Assembly: GCA_944387225.1 (NCBI GenBank)
Contig: CALXDY010000102.1
Span: 64,778 to 114,093 of the forward strand
Length of the DNA stretch: 49,316 nucleotides
Reading direction: 5' to 3'
DNA from: an uncultured Oscillospiraceae bacterium
GTDB lineage: Bacteria; Bacillota; Clostridia; Oscillospirales; Oscillospiraceae
The position numbers and the translations under genes are program-made. The notes below the pieces were generated by a model. That model searched no databases. It was not told where the DNA came from and saw nothing but the letters and a program-made list of their open reading frames with translations. Positions 32,161 to 42,085 of the stretch are shown here, in pieces (within the stretch, counting starts at the first letter, position 1; every line of letters begins with the position of its first letter).

Positions 32161-34104
32161 ATGTCTGATGAATTGGAACTGAACTCCACCCAGGTGGAGC
32201 ACGAATACGGCGGCTCGGAGATCCAGGTGCTGGAGGGGCTGGAGGCCGTGCGCAAGCGGCCCGGCATGTATATCGGCTCGACCAGTGAGTCCGGACTGCA
32301 CCACCTGGTCTATGAGATCGTGGATAACTCCATCGACGAGGCGCTGGCCGGCTATTGTACGGACATTACGGTGACCATCAATCCCGGCGACACCATTACC
32401 GTCACCGACAATGGCCGCGGTATCCCCGTGGACATTCAGCCCCAGACCGGGCGGCCCGCTCTGGAGGTGGTTTTCACCGTCCTCCACGCCGGCGGAAAAT
32501 TCGGCGGCGGCGGCTATAAGGTGTCCGGCGGCCTGCATGGCGTGGGCGCCTCTGTGGTCAACGCCCTCAGTGAGTGGCTGGAAGTTCAGGTCCACAAGGA
32601 CGGGCAGATCTATGAGATGCGTTTTTCCCGGGGCAAGATTACCCAGGAAATGAAGGTGGTGGGCCGTACCGATCACACCGGCACTACCGTTACCTTCAAG
32701 CCTGACCCGGAGATGTTCGACACCCTGGTATATAACTACGACACCCTCCACACCCGTATGCGGGAGGAGGCCTTCCTCAACGCCGGCCTGCGGATCCAGA
32801 CGGTGGATCTCCGTCCCGGCCAGGAGCAGGAGGACGACATGTGCTACGAGGGCGGCATTCGGGAGTTTGTCACCTTCCTCAACCGGAACAAGACGCCGGT
32901 GCATGACGACGTGATCTACATGTCGGGAGCCAAAGAGGACTCCATGGCCGAGGTCGCCATGCAGTACAACGACGGCTACAACGAATTTATCATCTCCTTT
33001 GCCAACAACGTGCATACCCCCGAGGGCGGCATGCACGAGGAGGGCTTCAAGCGGGCTTTGACCAACGCTTTGAACGCCTACGGAAAGAAGAACAATCTGC
33101 TGAAGAATGACGAGAAAATCTCCGGCGACGACTGCCGGGAGGGTCTGACCTGTGTCATTTCCGTCAAACTGACCGAGGCCCAGTTTGAGGGCCAGACCAA
33201 GGCAAAGCTGGGCAACGCGGAGATCCGCACCCTGGTCAACGCTGTGGTCAGTGAAAAGCTGGAGACCTTCCTGGAGGAGAATCCCAAGGTGGGCAAGACG
33301 ATCCTGGAGAAGGCTATGATGGCCAGCCGGGCCCGGGAGGCTGCCCGCAAGGCACGGGAGTCGGTGCGCCGGAAGACCGCCCTGGGCGGCGCCGCCATGC
33401 CGGACAAGCTGCGGGACTGCAACGAAGCCAATCCGGAGCTGACCGAGATCTACATCGTCGAGGGTGACTCCGCCGGCGGCTCCGCCACTCAGGGCCGGGA
33501 CAGCCGTTTCCAGGCGATCCTTCCCCTGTGGGGCAAGATGCTCAACGTGGAGAAGGCCCGGGCGGACAAGGTCTATGGCAACGATAAGCTTACCCCTGTC
33601 ATCACCGCTCTGGGCGCCGGCATCGGAGAGGACTTTGATATCAACAAGCTGCGCTATCACAAGGTCATCATCATGGCCGATGCCGATGTGGACGGCGCTC
33701 ACATCCGCACCCTGCTGCTGACCTTCTTCTTCCGCTTCATGCGTCCCCTCATTGACAATGGATATGTCTACGCCGCCGTGCCTCCCCTCTACAAACTCAC
33801 GAAGGGCAAGACCACACGGGTGGCGTTCTCCGATGAGGAACGGGATCGGATCTCCGCCGAGCTGCGGGGAGACAATCCCAATGCCAAGGTGATCATCAAC
33901 CGCTATAAGGGCCTGGGTGAGATGGATCCTCATGAGCTGTGGGAGACCACCATGGATCCGGAACGCCGTACCCTGAAGCGCATTGAGCTGGACGACGCCG
34001 TCCGGGCTGACGAGATCTTTACCCTGCTGATGGGAGAAAAGGTGGAGCCCCGGAAGGAATATATCCAGGAGAACGCCAAGAAGGCCGTCAATCTGGACTT
34101 TTAA
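32161..34104 (+). CDS. gyrB: DNA gyrase subunit B
   Basis: A 647-residue ATPase half of gyrase. GHKL ATP site ([15 protein letters not shown] ~45, [11 protein letters not shown] ~81, [11 protein letters not shown] ~128), transducer, then the TOPRIM domain ([18 protein letters not shown] at ~437, [12 protein letters not shown] at ~510) and the C-terminal tail. The line [10 protein letters not shown] has Trp where E. coli has Lys447, a residue of the quinolone region. ACGGAGG precedes the ATG. Confidence 0.96.
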   Translation: MSDELELNSTQVEHEYGGSEIQVLEGLEAVRKRPGMYIGSTSESGLHHLVYEIVDNSIDEALAGYCTDITVTINPGDTITVTDNGRGIPVDIQPQTGRPALEVVFTVLHAGGKFGGGGYKVSGGLHGVGASVVNALSEWLEVQVHKDGQIYEMRFSRGKITQEMKVVGRTDHTGTTVTFKPDPEMFDTLVYNYDTLHTRMREEAFLNAGLRIQTVDLRPGQEQEDDMCYEGGIREFVTFLNRNKTPVHDDVIYMSGAKEDSMAEVAMQYNDGYNEFIISFANNVHTPEGGMHEEGFKRALTNALNAYGKKNNLLKNDEKISGDDCREGLTCVISVKLTEAQFEGQTKAKLGNAEIRTLVNAVVSEKLETFLEENPKVGKTILEKAMMASRAREAARKARESVRRKTALGGAAMPDKLRDCNEANPELTEIYIVEGDSAGGSATQGRDSRFQAILPLWGKMLNVEKARADKVYGNDKLTPVITALGAGIGEDFDINKLRYHKVIIMADADVDGAHIRTLLLTFFFRFMRPLIDNGYVYAAVPPLYKLTKGKTTRVAFSDEERDRISAELRGDNPNAKVIINRYKGLGEMDPHELWETTMDPERRTLKRIELDDAVRADEIFTLLMGEKVEPRKEYIQENAKKAVNLDF

Positions 34105-34115
34105 GAGTTAGAAAT

Positions 34116-34181
34116 GAGAAATGAGGAGCTGGAAATTGTGGTGTCCGGCCAAACCGGACAAATCAAGAAACTCCTCATCTC
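34116..34181. repeat. Imperfect long hairpin between gyrB and gyrA
   Basis: Outer arms GAGAAATGAGGAG (34116-34128) and CTCCTCATCTC (34171-34181), inner perfect arms TGTCCGG (34142-34148) and CCGGACA (34154-34160) around CCAAA. The preceding GTTAGAAATGAGAAATGAGG run resembles short repeat elements common in Firmicutes spacers. It lies in the 118-bp gyrB-gyrA gap. Confidence 0.6.
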
Positions 34182-34222
34182 GGACTGAAAAACCCCTCTC
34201 GTGTGCAAGGAGGAAACCATAG

Positions 34223-36721
34223 ATGAGTAAAAAACCCCAATACGATCCTGAGGAGATCCGTTTTCCGGACCAGGTCATCAAAACTGCCCCCCTGGTCAAG
34301 GAGATGGAGGATTCCTACATCGAATATGCCATGTCCGTCATCGTGGGCCGGGCCCTGCCCGACGTGCGGGACGGCCTGAAGCCGGTACACCGCCGCATCC
34401 TCTACGCCATGTACGAGGACGGCCTCACCAGCGACAAGCCCTTCAAGAAGTCGGCCACCTGCGTGGGCGACGTGCTGGGCCGCTACCATCCCCACGGCGA
34501 CCAGTCCGTCTATGACGCCCTGGTGCGCCTGGGCCAGGACTTCTCCATGCGCTATGTCCTGGTAGACGGCCACGGCAACTTCGGCTCCATTGATGGCGAT
34601 CCCCCCGCTGCTTACCGTTACACCGAGGCCCGTATGTCCAAGCTATCCAACGAGATGCTCCGGGACATCGAGAAGGAGACGGTGGACTGGGACCCCAACT
34701 TTGACGAAAGCCGCAAGGAGCCCCGGGTTCTGCCCAGCCGCTTCCCCAACCTGCTGGTCAACGGATCCAGCGGCATCGCCGTGGGTATGGCTACCAACAT
34801 CCCGCCCCACAACCTCACCGAGGTTATCAACGCCGTCATCTGCGTGCTGGACAACGAGCACGCTACCCTGGACGACCTGATGGAGCACATCAAGGGCCCC
34901 GACTTCCCCACCAAGGGCATGATCATGGGCCGCAGCGGCATCCGGGCGGCCTACGCCACCGGTAAGGGCCACATTCGTGTGCGCGCCCGCACGGAGTTTG
35001 AGGAGTTCGGCAACAACCGGACCCGCATCATTGTCACCGAGATTCCCTACCAGGTAAATAAGCGCATGCTCATCAAGAACATGGCCGACCAGGTGGAGGA
35101 CAAGCGTCTGGACGGCATCTCCGACATCCGGGACGAGTCCGACCGCAACGGTATGCGGATCGTGATTGAGCTGAAGCGGGACGCCAATCCCCAGGTGGTT
35201 CTCAACCGGCTGATCGCCCAGACCCAGCTGCAGGTGACCTTCGCCATCAATATGCTGGCCCTGGTCCACGACCAGAAGCAGCCCAAGATCCTGACCCTGC
35301 GGGAGATTCTGGACGAGTATATCGCCTTCCAGGAGCAGATCATCACCCGGCGCACCATTTACGACCGCCGGAAGGCCCAGGAGCGGGCCCATCTGCTGGA
35401 GGGCCTGCTCATCGCCCAGGACAACATTGACGAGGTCATCCGCATCATCCGCTCCCGTTATGACGACGCCAAGGAAAAGCTGATGGAGCGCTTTGGCCTG
35501 GATGATATCCAGGCCCAGGCTATCCTGGACATGCGTCTGAAAGCCCTCCAGGGCCTGGAAAAGGAGAAGCTGGAGACCGAGTACAAGGAGCTGGAGGAGC
35601 GCATCGCCTATTACGACAAGCTGCTCTCCGATGAGGGGATGCTCCGCCAGGTGCTCAAGGATGAGCTCACCGAGATCCGGGACAAGTACGGCGACGACCG
35701 GAAGACGGAGATCGCCTTTGTGGAGGACGATCTGGATATCGAAGATCTCATCGAGGAGGAGCAGTGCGTCTTCACCATGACTCAGGCCGGCTATCTCAAG
35801 CGCACGCCGGTGAGCGAGTACGCCGCGCAGTCCAAGGGCGGCATGGGCAAGAAGGGCATCACCACCCGGGATGAGGACTGTGTGGAGCAGGTATTTACCG
35901 CCTCCACCCACGACACCATTCTCTTCTTTACGGACACGGGCAAGGTGTATAAGAAAAAGGGCTACCAGATTCCCCAGGCGGGGAAGGCGGCCAAGGGCAC
36001 CAATATCGTCAACCTCCTCCAGGTGGAGTCCGGCGAGCAGGTGCAGGTGATGCTCCACGTGGAGAACACGGAGGAGGAAAGCTACCTCACCATGGTCACC
36101 CGCTTGGGTACGGTGAAGCGGATCACCCTGTCCTCGCTGAAAAACATTCGGAACAACGGTATCCGGGCCATCAAGATGGAGGAAGGGGATCAGCTGGTGG
36201 AGGTGCGCCAGACCACCGGCAAGCAGAAGATCCTCATCGCCACCCATGACGGCATGGCGGTATGCTTTGACGAAAACGACGTCCGGGTGATGGGCCGGGA
36301 CGCCTACGGAGTCCGGGGCATCAAGCTGCGGGACGGAGACTATGTGGTGGGCGCTGCCCGGGCAACTGCCGGCAAGACGGTGCTGACCATCACGGAAAAC
36401 GGCTACGGCAAGCGCACCCCCGTGGAGGATTACCGCATCACCAACCGGGGCGGCATTGGCATCAAGAACTACGCCGTTACCGAAAAGACCGGAAACGTGG
36501 TGGGCATCAAGGTGGTTACCGGCCAGGAGGATCTGCTGCTGGTAACCCAGGCGGGTCTGCTCATCCGTACCCATGTGGACGCCATCCGGGAGGCCGGACG
36601 GGCCACCCAGGGCGTGATCGTCATGCGGTTCAAGTCGGAGGGAGATCGGGTGATTTCCATGGCCTTGGCCGAGCGTGAGGAAGAGAGCGCCGAGACGGAG
36701 GAAGAGAATCAGGAGTCGTGA
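34223..36721 (+). CDS. gyrA: DNA gyrase subunit A
   Basis: An 832-residue subunit that breaks and rejoins DNA. The catalytic tyrosine is Tyr133 in [10 protein letters not shown]; the tower and coiled-coil follow to ~510. The C-terminal domain has six beta-pinwheel blades, including the GyrA box [11 protein letters not shown] at ~536. The quinolone region reads [10 protein letters not shown], so the position of E. coli Ser83 is Gln (Gln94 here); Asp87 is kept (Asp98). GGAGG lies nine bases before ATG 34223. Confidence 0.97.
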   Translation: MSKKPQYDPEEIRFPDQVIKTAPLVKEMEDSYIEYAMSVIVGRALPDVRDGLKPVHRRILYAMYEDGLTSDKPFKKSATCVGDVLGRYHPHGDQSVYDALVRLGQDFSMRYVLVDGHGNFGSIDGDPPAAYRYTEARMSKLSNEMLRDIEKETVDWDPNFDESRKEPRVLPSRFPNLLVNGSSGIAVGMATNIPPHNLTEVINAVICVLDNEHATLDDLMEHIKGPDFPTKGMIMGRSGIRAAYATGKGHIRVRARTEFEEFGNNRTRIIVTEIPYQVNKRMLIKNMADQVEDKRLDGISDIRDESDRNGMRIVIELKRDANPQVVLNRLIAQTQLQVTFAINMLALVHDQKQPKILTLREILDEYIAFQEQIITRRTIYDRRKAQERAHLLEGLLIAQDNIDEVIRIIRSRYDDAKEKLMERFGLDDIQAQAILDMRLKALQGLEKEKLETEYKELEERIAYYDKLLSDEGMLRQVLKDELTEIRDKYGDDRKTEIAFVEDDLDIEDLIEEEQCVFTMTQAGYLKRTPVSEYAAQSKGGMGKKGITTRDEDCVEQVFTASTHDTILFFTDTGKVYKKKGYQIPQAGKAAKGTNIVNLLQVESGEQVQVMLHVENTEEESYLTMVTRLGTVKRITLSSLKNIRNNGIRAIKMEEGDQLVEVRQTTGKQKILIATHDGMAVCFDENDVRVMGRDAYGVRGIKLRDGDYVVGAARATAGKTVLTITENGYGKRTPVEDYRITNRGGIGIKNYAVTEKTGNVVGIKVVTGQEDLLLVTQAGLLIRTHVDAIREAGRATQGVIVMRFKSEGDRVISMALAEREEESAETEEENQES

Positions 36722-36740
36722 TCCGGAAGGAGGAATTCGG

Positions 36741-37112
36741 ATGCGTAGACGTCGGGTAACCTACCGTCCCAGCAAGGCCCAGGGGGCCATGGGCGCGGTC
36801 TTTGGCGGAATATTCATTCTCATCGGCCTGTTTGTGGTTATTCCCACCTTTGGCCCCTTCGGGATCTTGTGGACGCTGGCAGCCGTGGCCATTACGGTAA
36901 TGAACGGCTATCAGGCCTTCGGAAAGGGCTATGTGGGCCCGGAGATCAACATTGAGGAGGATACGCCTCAGGTGGAGTCCCCCTCCCCCACCCCACCGGC
37001 CGACTTGAATGCCAAGGAGCGGCTGGAGCAGCTCCAGGCCCTGCTGGACGGGGGACTGATCACCCGGGAGGAGTATGACAAAAAACGGGACGAGATCCTC
37101 TCTCGCCTGTGA
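36741..37112 (+). CDS. Membrane protein with C-terminal SHOCT domain
   Basis: 123 residues: a basic N-terminus, two transmembrane helices (about 17-37, [19 protein letters not shown], and 40-55, [16 protein letters not shown]), a Pro/Ser linker, and a C-terminal SHOCT helix pair [20 protein letters not shown] at ~95-118 that is typical of short oligomerisation tails. AAGGAGG precedes ATG 36741. It lies 19 bp after gyrA and 26 bp before rnhA, so it may ride on the gyrase transcript. Function unknown. Confidence 0.78.
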   Translation: MRRRRVTYRPSKAQGAMGAVFGGIFILIGLFVVIPTFGPFGILWTLAAVAITVMNGYQAFGKGYVGPEINIEEDTPQVESPSPTPPADLNAKERLEQLQALLDGGLITREEYDKKRDEILSRL

Positions 37113-37138
37113 GAGAGGGATCCCGCCGAGGAGTGACC

Positions 37139-37582
37139 ATGAAAACCGTAACCATCTACACCGACGGAGCCTGCTCCGGCAATCCCGGCCCCGGTGGCTG
37201 GGGCGCCATTCTCATGTACGGTGCGTACAAGAAAGAGATGTCCGGCGGCGAACCCCAAACCACCAACAACCGCATGGAGCTGACAGGGGTGATCTCCGCT
37301 CTGGAGGCGCTGAAGGAGCCCTGTGTGGTGGAGCTGTATTCCGATTCCAAGTACGTCCTGGACGCCCTGGAAAAGGGCTGGGCCAGGGGCTGGAGAGCCA
37401 GAGGCTGGGTCAAATCGGATAAAAAGCCCGCCTTGAACCCGGATCTCTGGGAGCGGCTGCTGAACCTGTGCGAGTACCACAAGGTCAACCTCCACTGGGT
37501 GAAGGGCCATGCCTCCAACCCCTATAACAACCGCTGCGACGAACTGGCTGTGGCGGAAAGCCGAAAATACCTGCTTTCCTGA
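37139..37582 (+). CDS. rnhA: Ribonuclease HI
   Basis: 147 residues. Cuts the RNA strand of RNA-DNA hybrids. The catalytic carboxylates are visible: Asp in [16 protein letters not shown] (residue ~8), Glu in NNRMELTGV (~46), Asp in LYSDSKYV (~68) and the last Asp in NNRCDELA (~133), with [13 protein letters not shown] around it. GAGGAG precedes ATG 37139. The next element is the glyS promoter. Confidence 0.95.
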   Translation: MKTVTIYTDGACSGNPGPGGWGAILMYGAYKKEMSGGEPQTTNNRMELTGVISALEALKEPCVVELYSDSKYVLDALEKGWARGWRARGWVKSDKKPALNPDLWERLLNLCEYHKVNLHWVKGHASNPYNNRCDELAVAESRKYLLS

Positions 37583-37614
37583 AAGAAAGCAGACAAACAG
37601 CCGCAAAAAATTCC

Positions 37615-37643
37615 TTGACACCGGGGCAATTCTATCATACAAT
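37615..37643 (+). promoter_or_regulatory. Sigma-A promoter for glyS
   Basis: TTGACA (37615-37620), 17 bp, TACAAT (37638-37643); the start would be near 37650. Confidence 0.88.
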
Positions 37644-37649
37644 TCTAAC

Positions 37650-37879
37650 TTACAAAGCGACGACAGAGAACAGTACCCCCGGGTTCCGGTGTCAGAGAGA
37701 GGATGGCCGGTGAAAATCCTCACGGGGCGGGGTGGGAAGGCGCTCTGGAGCGCGGGCAGGAAATGGCCCGCCGGAACCCGCCGTTATCGGGAACGAAGTG
37801 CGTACCAACCAGGTACGAATTCAGGTGGAACCACGGACAGTTTTGTTCGCCCTGAGCCGACAGGCTCAGGGCGTTTTTT
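37650..37879 (+). promoter_or_regulatory. T-box riboswitch leader of glyS
   Basis: The ~230-nt leader contains the T-box motif AGGTGGAACCACG (37823-37835) and ends in a perfect 11-bp intrinsic terminator CGCCCTGAGCC/GGCTCAGGGCG (37848-37873) followed by T6. Upstream lie a GCGACGACAGAGAACAGTA-type Stem I start and further stems. Uncharged tRNA-Gly would favour the antiterminator and let glyS be transcribed. I could not place the Gly specifier codon with certainty (GGC triplets occur in Stem I). Confidence 0.93.
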
Positions 37880-37923
37880 ACTCCTGAGCCGGAAACAATC
37901 AACTGGAAAAGGAGCGATTTCCC

Positions 37924-39345
37924 ATGAAGAACACGGAAAAGACCATGGAAAAGATCGTAAATCTGTGCAAGGGCCGGGGCTTTATCTTCTCCGGCAGCGA
38001 GATTTACGGCGGACTGGCCAACACCTGGGACTATGGCCCTCTGGGTGTGGAGCTGAAGAACAATGTGAAGAAGGCCTGGTGGAAGAAGTTCGTCCAGGAG
38101 AACCCCTACAACGTGGGGCTGGACGCCGCTATCCTCATGAACCCCCAGGTTTGGGTGGCCTCCGGCCATGTGGGCGGCTTCTCCGACCCGCTGATGGACT
38201 GTAAGGAGTGTAAGGAGCGGTTCCGCGCCGATAAGGTGATTGAGGATTGGTGCCAGGAGAACAGCTTTGACCTGGGCCACAGCGTGGACGCCATGAGCCA
38301 GGCGGAGATGAAGGCCTTTGTGGAGGAGCACAATATCCCCTGCCCCTCCTGCGGCAAGCACAACTGGACCGATATCCGCCAGTTCAACCTGATGTTCAAG
38401 ACCTTCCAGGGTGTCACCGAGGACGCCAAGAACACCGTGTACCTCCGTCCTGAGACTGCCCAGGGTATCTTCGTCAACTTCCAGAATGTCCAGCGCACCA
38501 CCCGGAGAAAGCTGCCCTTCGGCGTGTGCCAGGTGGGCAAGTCCTTCCGCAACGAGATCACCCCGGGTAACTTTACCTTCCGTACCCGTGAGTTCGAGCA
38601 GATGGAGCTGGAGTTCTTCTGCCAGCCGGGCACTGAGCTGGATTGGTTTGCCTACTGGAAGGACTTCTGCCACAAGTGGCTGCTGGAGCTGGGCATGCGG
38701 GATGAGAACCTGCGCCTGCGGGACCATGATCCTGAGGAGCTGAGCCATTACTCCAACGCCACCACCGACTTTGAGTTTGTCTTCCCCTTCGGCTGGGGCG
38801 AGCTGTGGGGCGTGGCTTCCCGCACCAACTTCGACCTGACCGCCCACCAGACCACTTCCGGCAAGGATATGACCTACTTCGATCAGGAGAAGAACGAGCA
38901 CTATATCCCCTACGTCATCGAGCCCTCCCTGGGTGCTGACCGTGTCACCCTGGCCTTCCTGGTGGACGCCTATGACGAGGAGGTGGTGGACGCCGAGAAG
39001 AACGACGTCCGTACCGTGCTGCGCCTCCACCCTGCCCTGGCTCCCTACAAGTGCGCCGTGCTGCCCCTGAGCAAGAAGCTGGGTGACAAGGCCCGGGAGA
39101 TCCAGGCGGAGCTGAGCAAGTTCTGCATGGTGGACTACGACGACGCCGGCTCCATCGGCAAGCGCTATCGCCGCCAGGATGAGATCGGCACCCCCTACTG
39201 CATCACCGTGGACTTCCAGACCGTGGGCAGCGACACGGAGGAGGCGGACAACGCCGTTACCATCCGGGATCGTGATACCATGGAGCAGGTCCGTGTTCCT
39301 GTTGATCAGCTGAAGAGCTGGCTGGAGGAGAAGCTGGCCTATTGA
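37924..39345 (+). CDS. glyS: Glycine--tRNA ligase, single-chain type
   Basis: 473 residues, the homodimeric (alpha2) eukaryote/archaea-like GlyRS rather than the two-subunit bacterial form. [20 protein letters not shown] at the N-terminus, a zinc-type Cys pair (CKECKERF) and CPSCGKHNW, motif 2 [20 protein letters not shown] (~201-220), [15 protein letters not shown] (motif 3, ~336) and the C-terminal anticodon domain (~370-473). AAAGGAG precedes the ATG. Controlled by the T-box just upstream. Confidence 0.96.
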   Translation: MKNTEKTMEKIVNLCKGRGFIFSGSEIYGGLANTWDYGPLGVELKNNVKKAWWKKFVQENPYNVGLDAAILMNPQVWVASGHVGGFSDPLMDCKECKERFRADKVIEDWCQENSFDLGHSVDAMSQAEMKAFVEEHNIPCPSCGKHNWTDIRQFNLMFKTFQGVTEDAKNTVYLRPETAQGIFVNFQNVQRTTRRKLPFGVCQVGKSFRNEITPGNFTFRTREFEQMELEFFCQPGTELDWFAYWKDFCHKWLLELGMRDENLRLRDHDPEELSHYSNATTDFEFVFPFGWGELWGVASRTNFDLTAHQTTSGKDMTYFDQEKNEHYIPYVIEPSLGADRVTLAFLVDAYDEEVVDAEKNDVRTVLRLHPALAPYKCAVLPLSKKLGDKAREIQAELSKFCMVDYDDAGSIGKRYRRQDEIGTPYCITVDFQTVGSDTEEADNAVTIRDRDTMEQVRVPVDQLKSWLEEKLAY

Positions 39346-39364
39346 TTACCGGCCTATAAACCAC

Positions 39365-39403
39365 AAACCCCCGCCTGAAATTAGATTCAGGCGGGGGTTT
39401 TTA
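39365..39403. terminator. Bidirectional terminator between glyS and the small minus-strand genes
   Basis: AAACCCCCGCCTGAA (39365-39379) pairs perfectly over 15 bp with TTCAGGCGGGGGTTT (39386-39400); T-runs on both strands. Confidence 0.93.
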
Positions 39404-39565
39404 TTCCTTCTGATATAATGTTGGGCGCTTCACCTCACGGCTGAGCTGTTCTACCACTTCCTTGGGCAGGCCTGTCCAGTGGGCGATCCGGCCGACAGAA
39501 ATGATGGTTTCGTTCAGAATGCGGCGGGCAATCTCCAGACGGATTTCAAGATCAGAATGGGGCAT
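39401..39565 (-). CDS. 54-residue helix-turn-helix-like protein, unknown
   Basis: MPHSDLEIRLEIARRILNET begins a run with two helices and a turn: EIARRILNETIISVGRIA, then HWTGLPKEVVEQLSREVK. The pattern resembles the C-terminal helical tail seen in some transposase-related or toxin-antitoxin small proteins, but I assign no family. ATG 39565 has AGGAGG 7 bases upstream; the frame runs further upstream without a ribosome site. It lies 58 bp after the LexA-box-controlled gene on the same strand and its stop overlaps the terminator, so it is probably the second gene of that SOS unit. Confidence 0.65.
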   Translation of the reverse strand: MPHSDLEIRLEIARRILNETIISVGRIAHWTGLPKEVVEQLSREVKRPTLYQKE

Positions 39566-39623
39566 GGGAGAACCTCCTAACGGGGAAACCGGACCCGGGT
39601 CCACTCCCCTTTCAGATGAGCCG

Positions 39624-39902
39624 TCACATAGCCAGTACCCGAAGGGTGACCGTGAGGGTCATGACCAGAATCCCCATGCTGGCACAGGCATCCCAGAACA
39701 GCCCGGGGGCCTGGCGGCGGGCGGGGCGTGTCCGGCGGCGAGCGGGTGTCACGTCCTCATCCCGGCGGTAGCAGTCGGCCACACTCCATTCCAGGCAGGG
39801 GGACTGGGCCGCCTGCTCCGTCAGCTGGCGGTAACGGGTCAAATCCACCACCGGAGCGATCCGGCGGTTGTCATCCAATCGGCGGCAAGTGGTCATAGCC
39901 AT
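39624..39902 (-). CDS. Tail-anchored small protein under a LexA-type operator (candidate SOS effector)
   Basis: 92 residues. A soluble N-terminal part (MAMTTCRRLDDNRRIAPVVD) leads into an Arg/Pro-rich segment (ARRRTRPARRQ, ~55-65) just before a single C-terminal hydrophobic helix (about 70-90, ACASMGILVMTLTVTLRVL), so it should be a tail-anchored membrane protein with the body in the cytoplasm. ATG 39902 follows GGAGGG by 6 bases. No known domain. The promoter is a near-consensus sigma-A promoter with a LexA-type box at the start point (39925-39936), so it should be induced by DNA damage. SOS division inhibitors YneA and SosA are also small single-pass proteins, but with an N-terminal helix; this one has no sequence match to them that I can see. 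Confidence 0.72.
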   Translation of the reverse strand: MAMTTCRRLDDNRRIAPVVDLTRYRQLTEQAAQSPCLEWSVADCYRRDEDVTPARRRTRPARRQAPGLFWDACASMGILVMTLTVTLRVLAM

Positions 39903-39924
39903 GGTGCACCCTCCATTCAAAGAA

Positions 39925-39936
39925 GAACATTCGTTC
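39925..39936 (-). promoter_or_regulatory. LexA-type operator
   Basis: GAACATTCGTTC, the GAAC-N4-GTTC core of Firmicutes LexA boxes (Bacillus consensus CGAAC-N4-GTTCG; outer bases here are A and T). It begins 7 bases downstream of the -10 box of the minus-strand promoter, covering the transcription start. Confidence 0.72.
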
Positions 39937-39943
39937 TGAAAAG

Positions 39944-39972
39944 AATATACAACATGTGTTCTGGTATGTCAA
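39944..39972 (-). promoter_or_regulatory. Sigma-A promoter of the SOS-type small gene
   Basis: On the minus strand: TTGACA (plus 39967-39972), 17 bp, TATATT (plus 39944-39949). Confidence 0.85.
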
Positions 39973-39994
39973 GAGGGTTAGAACAAAATTTCGT

Positions 39995-40024
39995 AATTCC
40001 ACAATTTCCACAAAGTTTTCCACA
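39995..40024 (+). repeat. Three DnaA-box-like repeats upstream of typA
   Basis: AATTCCACA (39995-40003), ATTTCCACA (40004-40012) and TTTTCCACA (40016-40024), the first two directly abutting. Each has the TCCACA core of a DnaA box, the last one differing at one base. The 316-bp gap 39903-40218 also holds the LexA-type promoter and the typA promoter. Confidence 0.55.
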
Positions 40025-40083
40025 TTTATTTGGAGGCCAGGGGGAAAACCCGGTGCTGGAAGGGGAAAATTTCGAAAAAGCCG

Positions 40084-40112
40084 TTGCCTTTCCCTAAAAA
40101 CAGGGGTATAAT
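40084..40112 (+). promoter_or_regulatory. Sigma-A promoter for typA
   Basis: TTGCCT (40084-40089), 17 bp, TATAAT (40107-40112), start near 40119. Confidence 0.82.
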
Positions 40113-40218
40113 ATCCTGTCACGGGCTTGAAATGCCCGGATTCTGGATACATTTGGCCGGGCTCCGCCTGACGGAGAGGACGGATAACGGCATGGATTCA
40201 TATGGGAGGAAGCACACT

Positions 40219-42048
40219 ATGCAAAATGAGAAGCTGAGAAACGTAGCCATCATCGCCCACGTGGATCACGGCAAGACCACCCTGGTGGATGAGATGCTCA
40301 AGCAGTCCGGCGTCTACCGGGAAAATCAGGCCGTTGTGGAGCGTGTTATGGACTCCAACGATCTGGAGCGTGAACGGGGCATCACCATCCTGGCCAAGAA
40401 CACCGCAGTGTGGTATAAGGACGTAAAGATCAATATTGTGGATACCCCGGGCCATGCCGACTTCGGCGGCGAGGTGGAGCGGATCCTGAAGATGGTCAAC
40501 GGCGTTATTCTGCTGGTGGATGCCGCCGAGGGCCCCATGCCTCAGACCCGGTTCGTGCTGTCCAAGGCTCTGGAGATGGGCCACAAGGTCATTGTGGTGG
40601 TCAACAAGATCGACCGGCCCGACCAGCGCATTCACGAGGTGTGCGACGAGGTGTTGGAGCTGCTGCTGGATCTCAACGCCACCGATGAGCAGTTTGAGTC
40701 TCCCACCCTGTTCTGCTCCGGCCGTCAGGGTACCGCCTCTTATTCCCCCGAGGTTGCGGGCACGGACCTGAAGCCTCTGTTTGAAACCATTGTGGACTAC
40801 ATCCCCGGCCCTGAGGCCGAGGTGGATCAGCCCTTCCAGATGCTGGTCTCCTCCATCGACTACAGCGAGTTTGTGGGCCGCATCGCCATTGGCCGCATCG
40901 AGCGGGGCACCATCAAGCAGAACCAGGAGATCGTGGTGTGTAACTACCATGATCCCGACGCTGCCCCCCAGAAGGCCAAGGCCACCGCTCTGTATGAGTT
41001 TGACGGCCTGGGCAAGGTGCCGGTTCAGGAGGCTTCCGCCGGTAATATTATTGCCCTCAGCGGTATTGGAGATGTGACCATCGGCGACACGATCTGTGCT
41101 CCCGATTGTGTAGAGCCCATGGAGTTTGTCAAAATCTCCGCCCCCACCATTGAGATGACCTTCTCCGTCAACGACTCCCCCTTTGCCGGACGGGAGGGCA
41201 AGTTTGTTACGTCCCGCCAGCTGAGAGACCGCCTGTTCCGGGAGACCCTGAAGGACGTGTCCCTGCGGGTGTCTGAGATGGAGAATTCCACTGATTCCTT
41301 CAATGTGGCTGGCCGGGGCGAGATGTCCCTGTCTATCCTCATGGAGACCATGCGCCGGGAAGGTTATGAGTTCCAGGTCTCCCCTCCCCGTGTGCTGTAT
41401 CAGGAGATCGACGGCGTGAAGTGTGAGCCCATTGAGCGGCTGGTGGTGGATGTACCCGCCGACTGTGTGGGCGCGGTGATGGAGAAGATCGGCTCCCGCA
41501 AGGGCGATCTGCTGGAGATGAATCCGGTGGGCGAGCGGATGAAGCTGGAGTTCCTGGTGCCTGCCCGAGGCCTGTTCGGATATCGGAACGAGTTTTTGAC
41601 CGATACCAAGGGCGAGGGTATCATGGCGTCCATCTTCGACAGCTACGCTCCTGTGAAGGGTGAGATCCAGCGCCGGAGCACCGGCTCTCTGGTGGCCTTT
41701 GAGACCGGCGATGCGGTGACCTATGGTCTGTTCAACGCTCAGGAGCGGGGCACCCTGTTTATCGGTGCCGGTACCCCTGTTTACGCGGGTATGATTGTGG
41801 GCGAGACCCCCAAGGCGGAGGATATTTCCGTCAATGTGTGTAAGAAGAAGCAGCTGACCAACATGCGTGCCTCCGGCTCTGACGACGCGCTGCGCCTGGT
41901 GACCCCCAAGAAGATGTCCCTGGAGCAGTGCCTGGAGTTCCTGGCGGATGACGAACTGCTGGAGTGTACCCCGGAGAATCTCCGCCTGAGAAAGCGCATC
42001 CTGGATCACGGCGACCGGATGAAGGCGCTGAAGGGCGGACAGAAGTAA
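40219..42048 (+). CDS. typA: Translational GTPase TypA/BipA
   Basis: 609 residues, the usual length. G1 [10 protein letters not shown] at ~13, G2 region [14 protein letters not shown]3 [11 protein letters not shown] at ~75-85, G4 [11 protein letters not shown] at ~129, then EF-G-like domains 2, 3 and 5 and the TypA-specific C-terminal domain with [20 protein letters not shown]. It binds 70S ribosomes and aids 50S assembly or stress translation. ATG 40219 has GGGAGGA 8 bases upstream; an alternative ATG at 40192 would add 9 residues. Confidence 0.95.
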   Translation: MQNEKLRNVAIIAHVDHGKTTLVDEMLKQSGVYRENQAVVERVMDSNDLERERGITILAKNTAVWYKDVKINIVDTPGHADFGGEVERILKMVNGVILLVDAAEGPMPQTRFVLSKALEMGHKVIVVVNKIDRPDQRIHEVCDEVLELLLDLNATDEQFESPTLFCSGRQGTASYSPEVAGTDLKPLFETIVDYIPGPEAEVDQPFQMLVSSIDYSEFVGRIAIGRIERGTIKQNQEIVVCNYHDPDAAPQKAKATALYEFDGLGKVPVQEASAGNIIALSGIGDVTIGDTICAPDCVEPMEFVKISAPTIEMTFSVNDSPFAGREGKFVTSRQLRDRLFRETLKDVSLRVSEMENSTDSFNVAGRGEMSLSILMETMRREGYEFQVSPPRVLYQEIDGVKCEPIERLVVDVPADCVGAVMEKIGSRKGDLLEMNPVGERMKLEFLVPARGLFGYRNEFLTDTKGEGIMASIFDSYAPVKGEIQRRSTGSLVAFETGDAVTYGLFNAQERGTLFIGAGTPVYAGMIVGETPKAEDISVNVCKKKQLTNMRASGSDDALRLVTPKKMSLEQCLEFLADDELLECTPENLRLRKRILDHGDRMKALKGGQK

Positions 42049-42085
42049 GAAAAGACAAGCGGATGCCTGGAAAGGAGGAACGGCC

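Noticed and set aside
36051-36066. CACGTG core resembling parS inside gyrA
   Set aside because: Five of sixteen positions differ from the parS consensus. CACGTG cores at 24090 and 40258 fail in the same way.
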